Positions 54,129-64,000 of a DNA stretch of 64,000 nucleotides are shown one piece after another. The stretch is from contig OZ017748.1 of assembly GCA_963969365.1 (NCBI GenBank), forward strand, positions 558,001 through 622,000. The letters run 5' to 3'. The stretch's first letter is position 1, and each line of letters begins with the position of its first letter. The position numbers and the translations under genes were made by a program. The DNA comes from Asterochloris sp. CNOR1. Its lineage: Eukaryota > Chlorophyta > Trebouxiophyceae > Trebouxiales > Trebouxiaceae. The notes under the pieces are model-generated. The model did not search any database. It was not told the DNA's origin and saw only the letters and a list, made by a program, of their open reading frames with translations.

Positions 54129-57100
54129 TCAGCAGGCTGTGGCCTCCTGCAGCGTCTCCATGGCAAAGCGGCTGCGAGTTGCGGCACGCTCAACAGACCC
54201 CGCTAGGCGTGGCGAGCTGTGGCTGGGCTGCTGCGGCTGCTGATCCTGCTGCATGCCAGACAGCACCTGGTCAATTGCCAGGTCTAGGGAGCTGGCTCTG
54301 CTGTTTGAGCGCCCCTCCATGACCTGGGAGGCAGCCCTCTCAAAGCTGGCCGAAGCCTCGATGCACCGCGCAGCAGCCAAGTCCAGCAACCGGCTGGACG
54401 CCCGATTCATGTCCTGCAACGGTGGAGAAGGAGTTGGGGAGTGAGCTATCCAGGGCATTGGAAATGGCAGCACTGCGCACCAGCCATCCTGAGTGGCTGC
54501 ATGACAGCTACCGAATGCAGACTTTCTGCATGTAGCATGTGGCTGTTCTTCAGGGGAAGAGACCAGGCCAAGCAGGCCAAGCAGAGCTCGCACTCGCAAG
54601 AGGGATGATGCAGCGCTCTGCTGCCCACCCAGTCACAAACCACTGACCAAGTACACACAAGCTGTGCTGGCAGCCTGCCACCTTTACTTGAATGATGCGC
54701 CAGAGACTCGTTTAAATACTCAAAGCCCCTCCTGACACAGCTGAAAAGTCTCACCATGAGGTTGCTGCGCATCTCCTTGCGCATCTTCTTGGCGCCATGT
54801 TGCAGACTCCTGGCAGCTGCAGGCGCATGCTGATACACGTGTGATGCCGCACGATGCATGCCTGCACCCACGCCAGCGCCCATGGCACCGGCCTCCAACA
54901 GCTCAGATGGGGTGCGTGTGATGCGCTCCAGAGGGCTGATCACGTCCTGCAGGGGACAGTCGACATCACCTCTGCTGATGCTTCCCAGGACTGCTCAAAG
55001 GAACTGGGCACTTGGCAGAGAGCTGTACACAGCGACTCAGTTCAAACTAGCTGCACATCACAGCACAAGTTGGACAAGTGCACGTCGAACAAGCGCACAC
55101 CAGCATGGCAGCTGCACAGTGTTTCCAGACTGCTGGTGGCCAGCCTTGCACATGTCTTCAGAGCGCAGCAAGACTCACCAGCGACTTGCTGAAGGCCTTC
55201 TCTAGTGCAGCGCTGGGCACACGCTCCAGCATGGCCGTGGCGTCCTGCATTGCGTCTGCTGCCTGGTGTAGGAAGGGGGAGACCACTTGCTCCACGCAGT
55301 TGTGAATTGCATGGCTGACCTGGTTCTGCACAGCCTCCTGCACGACAGGATGAGAGGCAGGTCAGCCTGGTGCATGCTCATGAGGGACGCTTGTGGATGC
55401 CAGCTGAGTTCACGAGTAAGCAGCTGATTTCACGAATGGGGAGCTTGACTCAAATTGAATTGGCGTGCCAGGGCAAGGCACATGCACGCAGGTCAGGCCT
55501 GTGAGGCAGGGTACTGCTCAGGTAAGAGGCCATGCGCTGAGGTTGTGAGATGGAACGCAGCTGCTGAAGGTGTGGATAGGATTGGTGCACTTATGGGCAC
55601 ATATCCGGTGATGTGCCGCCGGCAGCGGCTCAACCAGGGTGCAAGGCGAGGAGGGAGGGACAGACCTGCGCGCGACTTACGGGCACAAACTGCGACACCA
55701 GGTCTGAGACAGTGTGGCCCAAGCCACCCTGGTCAGCCAGATCAGTAATGGAGGGTGCATGCCCCAGAGTGGACAGCCAGGCGCTCCAGACCACCTGCAG
55801 GCAGCAAGATGGGTGCAGGTCAGCGACCTGCTTTGCCCCTGTCCTTTGCCCTGACACGCCGTGCGACATCAGACGAGATTGGGGGCAAGAGGGCAAGTGG
55901 CCCCCTGCCACTAGTGCCAATGCAGTGTGACAGCCAGTTATATGGCTGCCATCGAGCCAAGAACTCTCCTTCCAAAGATGCAGGACGCTTTTTAAGTGGA
56001 GAGGTTTGAGTCGATGCTGGCCATGACACCACCAGGGTATGTGAGCAGCCTAACCAAACAGTAGCAGGCAGTGCAGTACAGCAGGTGCAAGGTGCAGGTG
56101 GGCTTGCCTGCAGTACCTTGGAAGTGCATTGCCGGGTGCTTGTCAGGCGCAAGAGACGTCAAGCAGTGCAGGCGAGGCAGCCAGGCCGAATGGCCCCAAT
56201 GTGAGCTCACCCGCACGATCTTGGTGCTCATGGACCGGTGCTTCTCAGGCACAAGCTTCTCATTCACCCAGCGTGACAGGGGCCACAGCACAGCGTTGGA
56301 CACCATCATGGACAACAGCTTGTCCTGCAGCAGGGGAATCTGTCACGTGTGGCGATGCATGATCAGCTTAAGGGCCATAAGATCGCATTCACTGCACGGC
56401 ATGGTGCTGTGTAGTGCAGCAATGTGGGCAGGGCCCAAAGCAATGCATGTATGCTGTAAAGTGTGCGACACAGCAGAGCTCTGTGAAAGCAGGGCCTTGC
56501 ACTGGTGCAAGTTGGCCCACCACGACCTCCAGCAATGATGCAGGCTGCCAAAAAGCAGCAAGGCAATGCGGCACAACAGCCTCGTGCACAACAAAATGAA
56601 GATATGCGGCCCACCTGACAGTTCGCCAGGATGTCGTCTGGGTTGCCCTCTGCCATTTTGAGACCAGCATACAGTAGGCAGGTCACGATCGGCATCCACA
56701 CTAGGTTCCGAGCTGCGCCATTGCTGACGGCCCCCTTCACGCCCTTGAAGTTGGTAAGCGCTCGATTCAGCCAGTGCTTGGCAGGCCCGTCTGCAGGCAG
56801 CACAACCTCACTCAGTTCTGCAGCCGAGCGGGAGGCAGTCAGAAGGTGATCTGCGCAACATGTGGTGCCAGTCTACTTTCAAGAGCGAGGCTGTAGGAGC
56901 AGCAGCAGCAGAGGGCTTGGCAAGACCATCTGCATGCAGAACAACCGCATGCAGTCCAGCTGCCAGGAGGCGGCAGGCACAGCTTAGCGCATGCCTGTTC
57001 CCAGAAGCAGGGTTGTAGACGCAGCGGCAACAACACCACAGAATGGCTCGCAGCAAAAATGGAAAAGCTGCACGTACTCATGCACATGTTGCACTGCTCA

Positions 57101-58731
57101 CAGCCTCACGATGCGCAGTGCCACGCATCGCACAGGGCATTTACAATTGCAGCACACGTGGACTGGCTGCAGACACTGGGGTGACAGATGGGCAGTGCAC
57201 AGACAGGCATGCTGTTTCCTGTAGGCTGTGGGCATAAAAGCGCTGTGCCAATCCTCACCAAGGGCAGCACCGTACAGCCCCAATTCGAGACTGCGCACAG
57301 CATCAAAGGACTCCCCAGTGATGCGCTGTGCCTGCAGAGCAGCAAGTGGTACGCGAGGTGAGTCAGAGAGCGCTGGAGGTGGCTGAGGCTTGTGGTGGTC
57401 CCATGCGGACTTCTAACACAGAATCTTGGTAGGCGAAACCTAGGTGCATCGGCTGCCGCCTGGGCCATGAAACAATGTGGGAGGGAGCACTGCATGGCAG
57501 CTGAGCTTCCAGTGCCGTGGGGGCACAGTACCAAGCCAATGACTGATGCTGACTGAAAATATGTCAGCCCAATTTGGTGGCAGAGGGCTGCACTGCACTG
57601 CACAACAGATCTCTCCTAAGCAACAGTCCTTCTGACTGCCACACAGAGACAGCAGACAGAGACAGCATGACGATGTGATATGGCCTTTCAGCCAGGTCAA
57701 CATGATGGTCAGTTCTGGCAAACCCAATTTGCACTGAACTTGCTTGTATATTACTAGAACTGTCACAGCCTACGCCTAGACCCAAGTTGGACACAGCTAT
57801 ACTCAGCCACATGTCACTTGCACTCACAATATGCAACAGACAGGCAGAGGCAGACAGCATTCAAGCTCAAGATGCTCACCAGAATGTCACCCAAGATGAA
57901 GCCCATGCCTGAGTTGACCGCATTCTGGACTGCTGAAGCGTCCTCAGCCTCAGCATGCCTGGCTGGGATCTGAAGCTGCCGCTGGCTGCGAGCTGGACCT
58001 AAAGGGGTTGAGGCTGCTCGCCGCATTGAGTCTGCAAGCGCCGCAGCATGACCTGCAGAGAAGCCAAGCGAAGCCGTCTTGAGCGCTGGCTGATCTGAAA
58101 GCAGGCAAGGCTCTATGATACTCCCCCAGTAATACTTTTGGTAGTGTGATGCAGGCCACGAGTCCGCAAGGCCAATGCAGTCACTGCATCTACATGCAGG
58201 GCAGTGCTAAACGCAGCAGCCATGCCTTGCAGACATGTAGCAAGGCCTAGCAAGGTAGGCCTGGCTACCACAGTAGCAGAGTGCAGGGTGACGAGACACT
58301 GGATGCAGTGTTAGTGCCAGGTGGCCGCTGGCGCTGGAAGTACGATTTTCTAGACTTTCAGGATGTGCATACTGCTGCAGCTCTCAGGGCGCATGACATG
58401 CCTGCGGTGAGGTGGCAGGTGGCTCACCTGTGTCGCGTGGTGCTGCTGTGGCCTGTGACACTGCCTTGAACGGCGATTGCAGTTTAAAGCTTGCTGCTGC
58501 GCTGCTGTAGCAGCGCAGGCCATGGCCTAATGTCCTTGCAGAGGAACTGAAGAGGTCCTTCTGATGGAGGTGCCCCCGCAAAGGCGCTGATTGCTGCCTC
58601 AGCTGTTGGCAGTAGCGAAGCTGGGGCCGAAAGCTGCGAGGCCCGAGGGGTTGGAGCCGTGCGTGGGGCCGGTAGTTGATGGCCTTGGTGGTGGTGCTAG
58701 TTGGAAGCTGGTGGAGAAGTGCAGCACTCAT
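54129..58731 (-). CDS. Mpv17/PMP22 family membrane protein with long terminal extensions, 543 aa
   Basis: Exons, 5' to 3': 58731-58428, 58094-57880, 57331-57259, 56790-56615, 56324-56211, 55794-55681, 55337-55179, 54946-54755, 54413-54129. All phases close. Mpv17 proteins are four-span proteins of mitochondrial, peroxisomal or plastid membranes, possibly channels. The core is recognisable at about 150-305: GMGFILGDIL (family G-GD motif), RSLELGLYGAALDGPAKHWL (matching R...G...GP..H-WY), LVWMPIVTCLLYAGLKMAEG, and VVWSAWLSTLGH (the usual C-terminal W-x-W/N-Y motif). The first 100 residues, Ser/Arg/Gln-rich, look like an organelle transit peptide. About 238 residues follow the core, with helical, low-complexity sequence (EAVQNQVSHAIHNCVEQVVS, DVISPLERITRTPSELLEAG), unlike the usual 170-200 aa proteins that end at the core. 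Confidence 0.8.
56913..56945 (-). repeat. Exon echo of Mpv17-like exon 4 start
   Basis: On the - strand, TGCATGCAGATGGTCTTGCC mirrors the real acceptor TGCCTGCAGACGGGCCTGCC, about 145 bp upstream of it within intron 3; AAGC follows in both. Confidence 0.6.
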
Positions 58732-59010
58732 TCCGGGAGTTGGTCAGCTGTTGATTTGGGGGGTTGCACGCATTGTTGGTGTCTGGTGATATTGTGCGGT
58801 TCCCTTGCTTTGTACAGAAGCAGAAGAGGAACCCACATGGTGCTTGCCCAAAGGGTTTGAGTATGACATTTTAGCTTTTCGGAAACGCTCGGCACATTCG
58901 GAACACAGCCAACGAGGCCATGGACTGGGTTGCTTGTAGGTCGAGTCAGCGATCTGGGTGATCAACAGCTGTGAAAGGGTCTACACGGTATTCTGTTGCT
59001 CAGCAGCAGC
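58732..59010. promoter_or_regulatory. Divergent promoter (Mpv17-like / methyltransferase-fold gene)
   Basis: 279 bp separate the two start codons. Near 58869-58905 the phrase TTTCGGAAACGCTCGGCACA is followed by TTCGGAACA, giving two TCGGAA sites. No TATA box was seen. Confidence 0.45.
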
Positions 59011-61886
59011 ATGGGCACCTGCCTGAAAGATCTGGCATGTGCTCTCATGTTCTGGGGAGCTGCCCATGCCAGCCACGCCGGAGACTCAGCAGGTGAGGCC
59101 CTGTGCTTGGCCCTGGCCCAGCTTGGATGCAGCGCTGGGGTTCAGCGCTGACAACAGCAGCCTCAGTATGGGGCTTACCTGGCAGTGGGGAGCCTAGCTG
59201 GGGGGCCGTGCTGATGTTCGCATGCTCACACTGTGCATCACAACCACCGATGTGTCTCTGCATGATGTTCAAGACTCCGCAGCACTTGAGTTCAAGACTC
59301 ACGAGAGCAGCCCCTGTGTGTGTGGCTGGCTTGCTTGCCAGCGAGCAGGCACAGCTGCGGGCGTGTTTGGAAACGGACTTGTCCCTGTGCACAGCATACA
59401 CGTGCTGCATGAGCAGCATGGCCATTGCATCTTCCTTTGCAGGAGCTGCTAACCTCTGGCCATATGCACTGCAGGCTTGGATGTGGGGGGCGCAGCGCGG
59501 CGCCTGCAGCAGGTCCCAGCCAGGCACAGCTACCAGTGTCCTGGAGGCTCATGCGTGCCAAGCCTGGCTGCCCTGCCCCAGCAGACGGATGCAGACCTAC
59601 TGCGGCCGCTCATGCTAGCCAATGACCGGCCCTATGCTGTGGCAGGTGGGTTCCTGAACTGTGCCAATCCCACAGAGAGCAACGTGCAAAGCTGCCAGGC
59701 AGGCCCCCACCTGCACAGGCCCCCACCAGAGCGTAGCAAAGCAGAGCAGCATGCTGCTTTCCCCTCACATATCAAGCAGCGGCCATGGATACCGTGGTGG
59801 GGTTACTTGTTGTGTGAGCGGGCTTGCTGCCTGCATCAGCCCGCCCACAAGCTTCCAAGCAAGGTATGAGCGAAATGCTAGCATTCTGCTCAGAGGCCCC
59901 TCACAGCTGGCCCACCACAATCAAGCCTAGTGAAGTCTTGCTGGGTCTCCACCGGGACCAGGCCAGATATCAACCAAGCCCTGCGCATAGTCCTCTTGGT
60001 TTGTTGCACAGAGATGTACCATGCCCTGAATATGCTTTAATGTTCGCCAATGCATTGTCTCTGCCCCTGCCTCAGGCCTGGACCAGGCACTTCATGAGCT
60101 GGAGCAGGCAATGCTTGGGGCCTCTCCTGACCCCGCAGCCCTGGCACACAGCCGGGCCCCAACCATACTGGCCTTCCGGGAAAGGGTGGACTATCGCATT
60201 CGCCTGGCAGCCAGCCCTGCGCTGAGGACGGTGTGCGACCTCAACTTCATGTGCGGGCAGGCGGCTCTGGTGGCGCTGGAGGCTAACCCCCTGCTCAGGG
60301 TGCTGGCCTTTGGAGTGGGGGGCGACCTGAACACGCAGCGCTGCCGCAAGTTCCTGGAGCAGCGGTACCCAGGTGGGTCCAGAGAGCATCAACGCTGATG
60401 TTTTGCATATGACATGCGACAGGGGAGCGGCGTGTATGCTGTCTAGATTGAGGAGGGGCGTCTGCAGATGCGGCGGTGTTCCTGAGGGTGTCTGTGGGGG
60501 CCAGGGTGACGTTGCGGCGCTGCTGCTAAAACTTCTTGGAGGCGTGCTTCTCTGTGACTGAGGTGGGAAACTGAGCCAAACAACTCTGTTGTGGGCTGTG
60601 GAATGTGAGGACCTCTTCAGCCCTGTGGTGCTGCTTGAAGTGCTGGCCACTGAACTGGAAGACGACGTGCACATGCGGGCAAAAATTCGGGCAGCAACTT
60701 TTCACATGGGTTGGGGATGGTGATTGGAGGATGTGAGGGGCAACATTTTGGCGCTTGGGCATGCGCAGGCGGGCTGGCCTTGGGCCAGGAGCCAGCATGT
60801 ACTTGCAGTGCTGCAGCTGCAAGCTCCTGAAGCAGCGCTTCCCAGGTGAGCTTGGCACTGGGATGGGGGCTGGTGGTCAGGCGTTCCGTCTAGGGGTGTA
60901 CGTGACTTAATGCTGTGCCAAGAGTACTGGCGGTCAGGTGTAGTGGTGGACTTGGCTCAGCAGCCATGGTGTCATGCAGACTGCAGGAGGTGCATCTTGC
61001 ACTCCTTGCAGACACCTCAAGCAGAGACAAACAGCTTGCACATGCGCCTGCAGCATCATGCGCCCAGCCTAGCGTCCCAAATCCCTCGCCATGGAGTCTG
61101 CTGCATGGTCCCCTACGCCCAAGTTGACACAGGCAGGGACCTCTTCCCAATAGTGTGCCGGCGGCTGGGCAGGGCGCCTCATCTTCGGTCAGCATTATCA
61201 GTCAGAGGCCCATTGCTAGTGCAGGATATGCAAAGGAATCCAGGACTTTGAGTCCATGCAGGGCGCATCATCACACATGAGAGCCCACTGAACCTTCTGG
61301 CCCCCAATCACGAGCTACACTAATTGCTTAGCACTGTGCAGGGCGCATCGTCATCACGGAGGGCCCCACAGCCCAGGCTCTGGCCGACTTCACGCGCCAG
61401 CACATGATCAGCACCGTGTACACAGGGCCTGTCTGCGATCTGATGCTCCTCGATGGAGCGCAGGATTACAGGGTGCGGCGTCAGGAGATGCTTGCAGCCC
61501 AGCCGATGTTGGACTGCGGGACCCTGATCGAACATGGGGACGCCTGCCAGCCAGAGCTCTGCCTCAGCTACAACGCCACGGACTGCCTCTCAGAGCATGG
61601 GAAGTGCCAGCCCCTGGACGCTGCCAGCTTTGAGGGCGCCACCATGCTCCTGCACGAGCTGCAGCGACAGGGAATGGTGCAAGTTATCGACACTTTCTAT
61701 CTGCCTGGGCCACAGTTTCATCATTCGTGGGCGCTCAGCAGGGTCCAGTGCGACAAGGGCAAGCCCAAGCGCCTGCCGCAGAGACCTCTCTTCTCAGATG
61801 GTGCTGCCGCACGCTTTGCGGCCAAGTTGGACGAGTGTTTCACCGCGAGGGGCTGCTTGCAGCCAGTCGACATTGCATGGTACTAG
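59011..61886 (+). CDS. Secreted methyltransferase-fold protein, 364 aa
   Basis: Exons: 59011-59092, 59475-59645, 60076-60372, 61342-61886 (TAG). All introns are phase 1. The N-terminus MGTCLKDLACALMFWGAAHA is a signal peptide, so the protein is probably secreted or lumenal. The middle looks like a class I S-adenosylmethionine methyltransferase (Methyltransf_24 type): CDLNFMCGQAALVALEANP (about 138-156) sits where families have G-N-GHSA, then LRVLAFGVGGD, RKFLEQRYPGRIVITEG, and VCDLMLLDGAQDY. The acidic residue normally ending strand 2 (V-SFDLG) reads AFGVG here, and motif I lacks its usual glycines, so SAM binding may be weak or lost. The C-terminal part carries several Cys (DCGTLIEHGDACQPELCLSY) consistent with disulfides. 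The gene is divergent from the Mpv17-like gene. Confidence 0.65.
60774..60850 (+). repeat. Exon echo of methyltransferase-fold exon 3 end with donor
   Basis: TGCAAGCTCCTGAAGCAGCG followed by CTTCCCAGGTGAG echoes the exon's TGCCGCAAGTTCCTGGAGCAGCG less its ends, followed by GTACCCAGGTGGG. The preceding CTGGCCTTGGGCCAGGAG also echoes CTGGCCTTTGGAGTGGG. Confidence 0.7.
61257..61300 (+). repeat. Exon echo of methyltransferase-fold exon 4 start with acceptor
   Basis: TGCAGGGCGCATCATCACAC at 61258 echoes TGCAGGGCGCATCGTCATCA at the functional acceptor (61338); GAG-GCCC and TCTGGCC phrases follow in both. Confidence 0.7.
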
Positions 61887-62380
61887 TTCAGTCCGTTATG
61901 CAGCCAGCTTGGCCGTGTATAAGCTGCAATTTTGGCCACTGCAGCATCCCAACTTACCCTCAAGCACGCTTGCTCACCTGACAGCAGTCCAAACAGAGCT
62001 CTTTGTTTTTGCCCAGTGTTCGCCAATAAGAGAAACTTTTCTGAAGCTGAAACTCGATAGCAGATACAAACTCAGCTATTGTGCCTCCGCCAGTCTGCAA
62101 TGCTTGAATTCTATTCTGTCATCCCAAGAACTTTAACTTTAACTCTAGTAGCTGGCACTACCTCTGATGCCTTTAGTATCGTCTGTGTTTGTGATAGTCA
62201 AGATGCTTTTCGCAGCGGCCAGAGCTATGGCTTTCAAGTAAAAAAGCAGAAAAAAGTTAACAATCTGCGTTTTGGAATGCTGCCGCCCGCTTCAGCATCA
62301 GACACCTTGGTAGTAACATGATCTGATAAGAAAACGTAAGACACTCATAGGGCGGAGCTGGGGGAAGTGAGGCAAGCCAC
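61887..62380. other. Intergenic, no gene seen
   Basis: This is the 3' flank of the methyltransferase-fold gene and the promoter region of the uL22 gene, both on the + strand. It is A/T-richer than its surroundings, with no recognisable TATA box or TGTAA signal. Confidence 0.45.
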
Positions 62381-64000
62381 ATGAGAGGCTTGCAGGGCCT
62401 GTGCACAAGCGTGCGCCAGGCTGCCATCAGTACAGGGCTGCAGCAGCTGGCAATGCCATCCTTACAACATGCGGTGCCATGGGGGCAGGGAGCAGCTCTT
62501 CCCAGCTGTGCTTTGCAAGCAAGCAGCTGGCTACCATGCATCGCATCCAGCAGGGTGAGCATCAAGCCTCCCCCTGGCCCAGCCTTCCTGATGTCATTGC
62601 ACTGTCTGCCTTGCATGCATGCCGGAGCCAGGGTGTGCACCCCCCGTGCATGTTGCGTTCTGCTTGCTGCGCTGCTCAGGCTGGCAAAGCATCAGTCCAC
62701 AGGAGCAGTCTGTCGCCCAATGCATTGCTCATGTCCCTGCATGATCCAGCGGCAATGTGTCGACCATTGCATTTGCCCTGTCCTGCCTTGCAGGGCTTCA
62801 GCGGCAGCTCCTTTGCTGCTCAGCCAGCACAGGGGCAGGGCACCACAGAGGGGGCACAGCTCAATCCTCTCTCCTTTTCGCCAGACCCGAGGAGCGTGTC
62901 TCCTTTGGAGGGCGCCCCTGGTAATTATGAGTCAGATTGGGCAGGGGAAGCATGCCAGCAATGCTGTCTGACATGGTATGGGGTAGGTGGCAGCAGCCAC
63001 TCAGCGCTGCAAAGCTGCCCTGGCAGTCAAGGGCTCTAAGCATGCAAGCAGCGCATCTGCTGATGCATGCAGCCCTGCACCATGCGCAAAATGCGTGGTG
63101 ACCTGAGGCTTGCAGCCCAACCCCCCTATTGTTTCCATCGAGCCTTGCCTGCATTGGCAGCAGTGCATCAGACAGGGGCTTGCCACCTCAAATCAAAAAA
63201 CCCTTACAGCAGCAATTAGCATGCCACTACAAAGCATATTGCCCATCAGAATCTCAAGCCCTCTGTCTGCCCGTACGCACACCCCATTTTGTCCTCAATT
63301 ATAGTTGCTGAGTTCCAGATGGAGCGTCGTAGAGGACCTTGTCGCTCAGGCAGTGCTCAGGGGGGCCCTAGCAGTCTGTTACCGTGCATTTCCACATGTT
63401 GCCCTCACCAGCATTGCTTGTGGTGCAGGTGGGGCACCAGGGGAGGAGCCTGTCGCGCGGGCGGTGCTCAGGAAGACACACATCAGCCCCCAGAAGCTGA
63501 ATGACTTTGCTCGCGTTCTGCGGCGCCTGCATGTGGAGGATGCCCTGATCCAGTGTGAGGTGTCCCCCAAGAAGGCTGCCAGGATCTGCCGCAAGGTGGG
63601 CAGGAGCGAAATGTCGCCCAAACTCCCTAAGGTCATGACCTGTGCTGTCTAGGCCTCGTCTGACCTGGCACAGGATGGTTGTCATGAGCTGGGTTCATGC
63701 AGCAGTGAAGTTGTGCTGCATGGTGCTTGCAGCTTGCCGCTATTGTTGCCAGCGGCTGTGTTCAGGACCAGCAATGCGTTTGGCTGCAAGCAGAGTGTGC
63801 AGTCCCATGCTGCACCACGCCAATATCAAAGCTGCATGGAGCATACTTAGCCTGTCTCAGCATGTCCGTTGCCGCTTGCGTTGCTTTGCAGCTGCTTCTC
63901 CCTGTTCATCCTGAGGACTCTTCTTGCTGCCATGTGCTGTAGCTGCTGCTGTCAGCCCAGGCAAACGCCCAGAACAACCATGGGATGGACGTCGACAAAC
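62381..64000 (+). CDS. Organellar ribosomal protein uL22, probably mitochondrial (3' end beyond window)
   Basis: uL22 lines the exit tunnel of the large ribosomal subunit. Exons: 62381-62554, 62794-62920, 63429-63595, and 63943 onward to the window edge. Phases close (0, 1, 0). The start ATG gives MRGLQGLCTSVRQAAISTGL, an Arg-bearing amphipathic presequence typical of organelle import. A Gln/Ser/Pro-rich linker follows. The L22 fold begins with LRKTHISPQKLNDFARVLRR and continues LHVEDALIQCEVSPKKAARI, matching VSPKKL..AR.IRG..V..AL..L..SPKKAA of bacterial L22; exon 4 starts LLLSAQANAQNNHGMDVDK, matching the family's L..A.ANAENN. Mitochondrial rather than plastid location is inferred from the presequence and is not certain. 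Confidence 0.85.
63325..63365 (+). repeat. Exon echo of uL22 exon 3
   Basis: GACCTTGTCGCTCAGGCAGT followed by GCTCAGG echoes the exon's AGCCTGTCGCGCGGGCGGT and GCTCAGG, about 115 bp before it. It translates VEDLVAQAVLR against the real GEEPVARAVLR. Confidence 0.65.

Noticed and set aside
1-64000. tRNA, rRNA, CRISPR array or prophage
   Set aside because: Nothing of the kind was seen on either strand; the eukaryotic intron-rich architecture makes CRISPR and prophage unlikely, and a tRNA search program would be needed to exclude an isolated tRNA.

Overview
The window looks like nuclear DNA of a green alga (Chlorophyta, plausibly a trebouxiophyte). Genes are broken into many small exons, nearly all 3' splice sites read CTGCAG, genes lie on both strands, and the proteins are plant/algal in type (plant-like DNA polymerase alpha and pescadillo, a chloroplast-targeted membrane protein, a transit-peptide-bearing organellar ribosomal protein). 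All gene models below were built by reading exons, splice sites and intron phases by eye. Every complete model closes in frame from ATG to stop.

Layout. 1-817: 3' end of an unidentified + strand gene. 1.4-6.3 kb: a non-LTR retrotransposon (LINE) on the - strand, whose ORF1 and ORF2 share one frame and are separated by a single UAG. 6.4-9.2 kb: no gene, but a 24-bp palindrome and a hairpin. 9.2-16.3 kb: two tandem paralogues encoding secreted repeat proteins, built from alternating phase 1-1 exons, each with its own copy of a conserved TATA promoter. 18.1-23.0 kb: a conserved chloroplast membrane protein (At5g03900-like). 23.1-23.8 kb (-): a small C3HC4 RING protein. 24.6-26.5 kb (-): a poorly resolved secreted/membrane protein, divergent from the next gene. 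26.7-46.4 kb: the complete DNA polymerase alpha catalytic subunit gene (31 exons, 1532 aa). 46.7-52.9 kb (-): pescadillo/NOP7 (12 exons, 583 aa), convergent with POLA1. 54.1-58.7 kb (-): an Mpv17/PMP22-family protein with long N- and C-terminal extensions, divergent from 59.0-61.9 kb (+): a secreted methyltransferase-fold protein. 62.4 kb to the right edge: organellar (probably mitochondrial) ribosomal protein uL22, cut by the window.

Two features stand out. First, introns of at least six unrelated genes hold degenerate copies of the neighbouring exon edge, usually with its splice site (called 'exon echoes' here). Several form tandem arrays with periods of roughly 60-170 bp, and only one copy per array fits the reading frame. 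This suggests that local tandem duplication across exon-intron borders is a main source of intron length in this genome. Second, the secreted repeat genes grow by whole exon pairs: each B exon but one is exactly 105 or 114 nt, carries an AGRRLL motif that could be a dibasic processing site, and the array includes a recent duplication of about 1.05 kb that copied introns as well as exons.

The housekeeping genes do not form an operon-like system. POLA1 primes nuclear DNA replication, pescadillo acts in 60S ribosome biogenesis, and uL22 belongs to an organellar ribosome.
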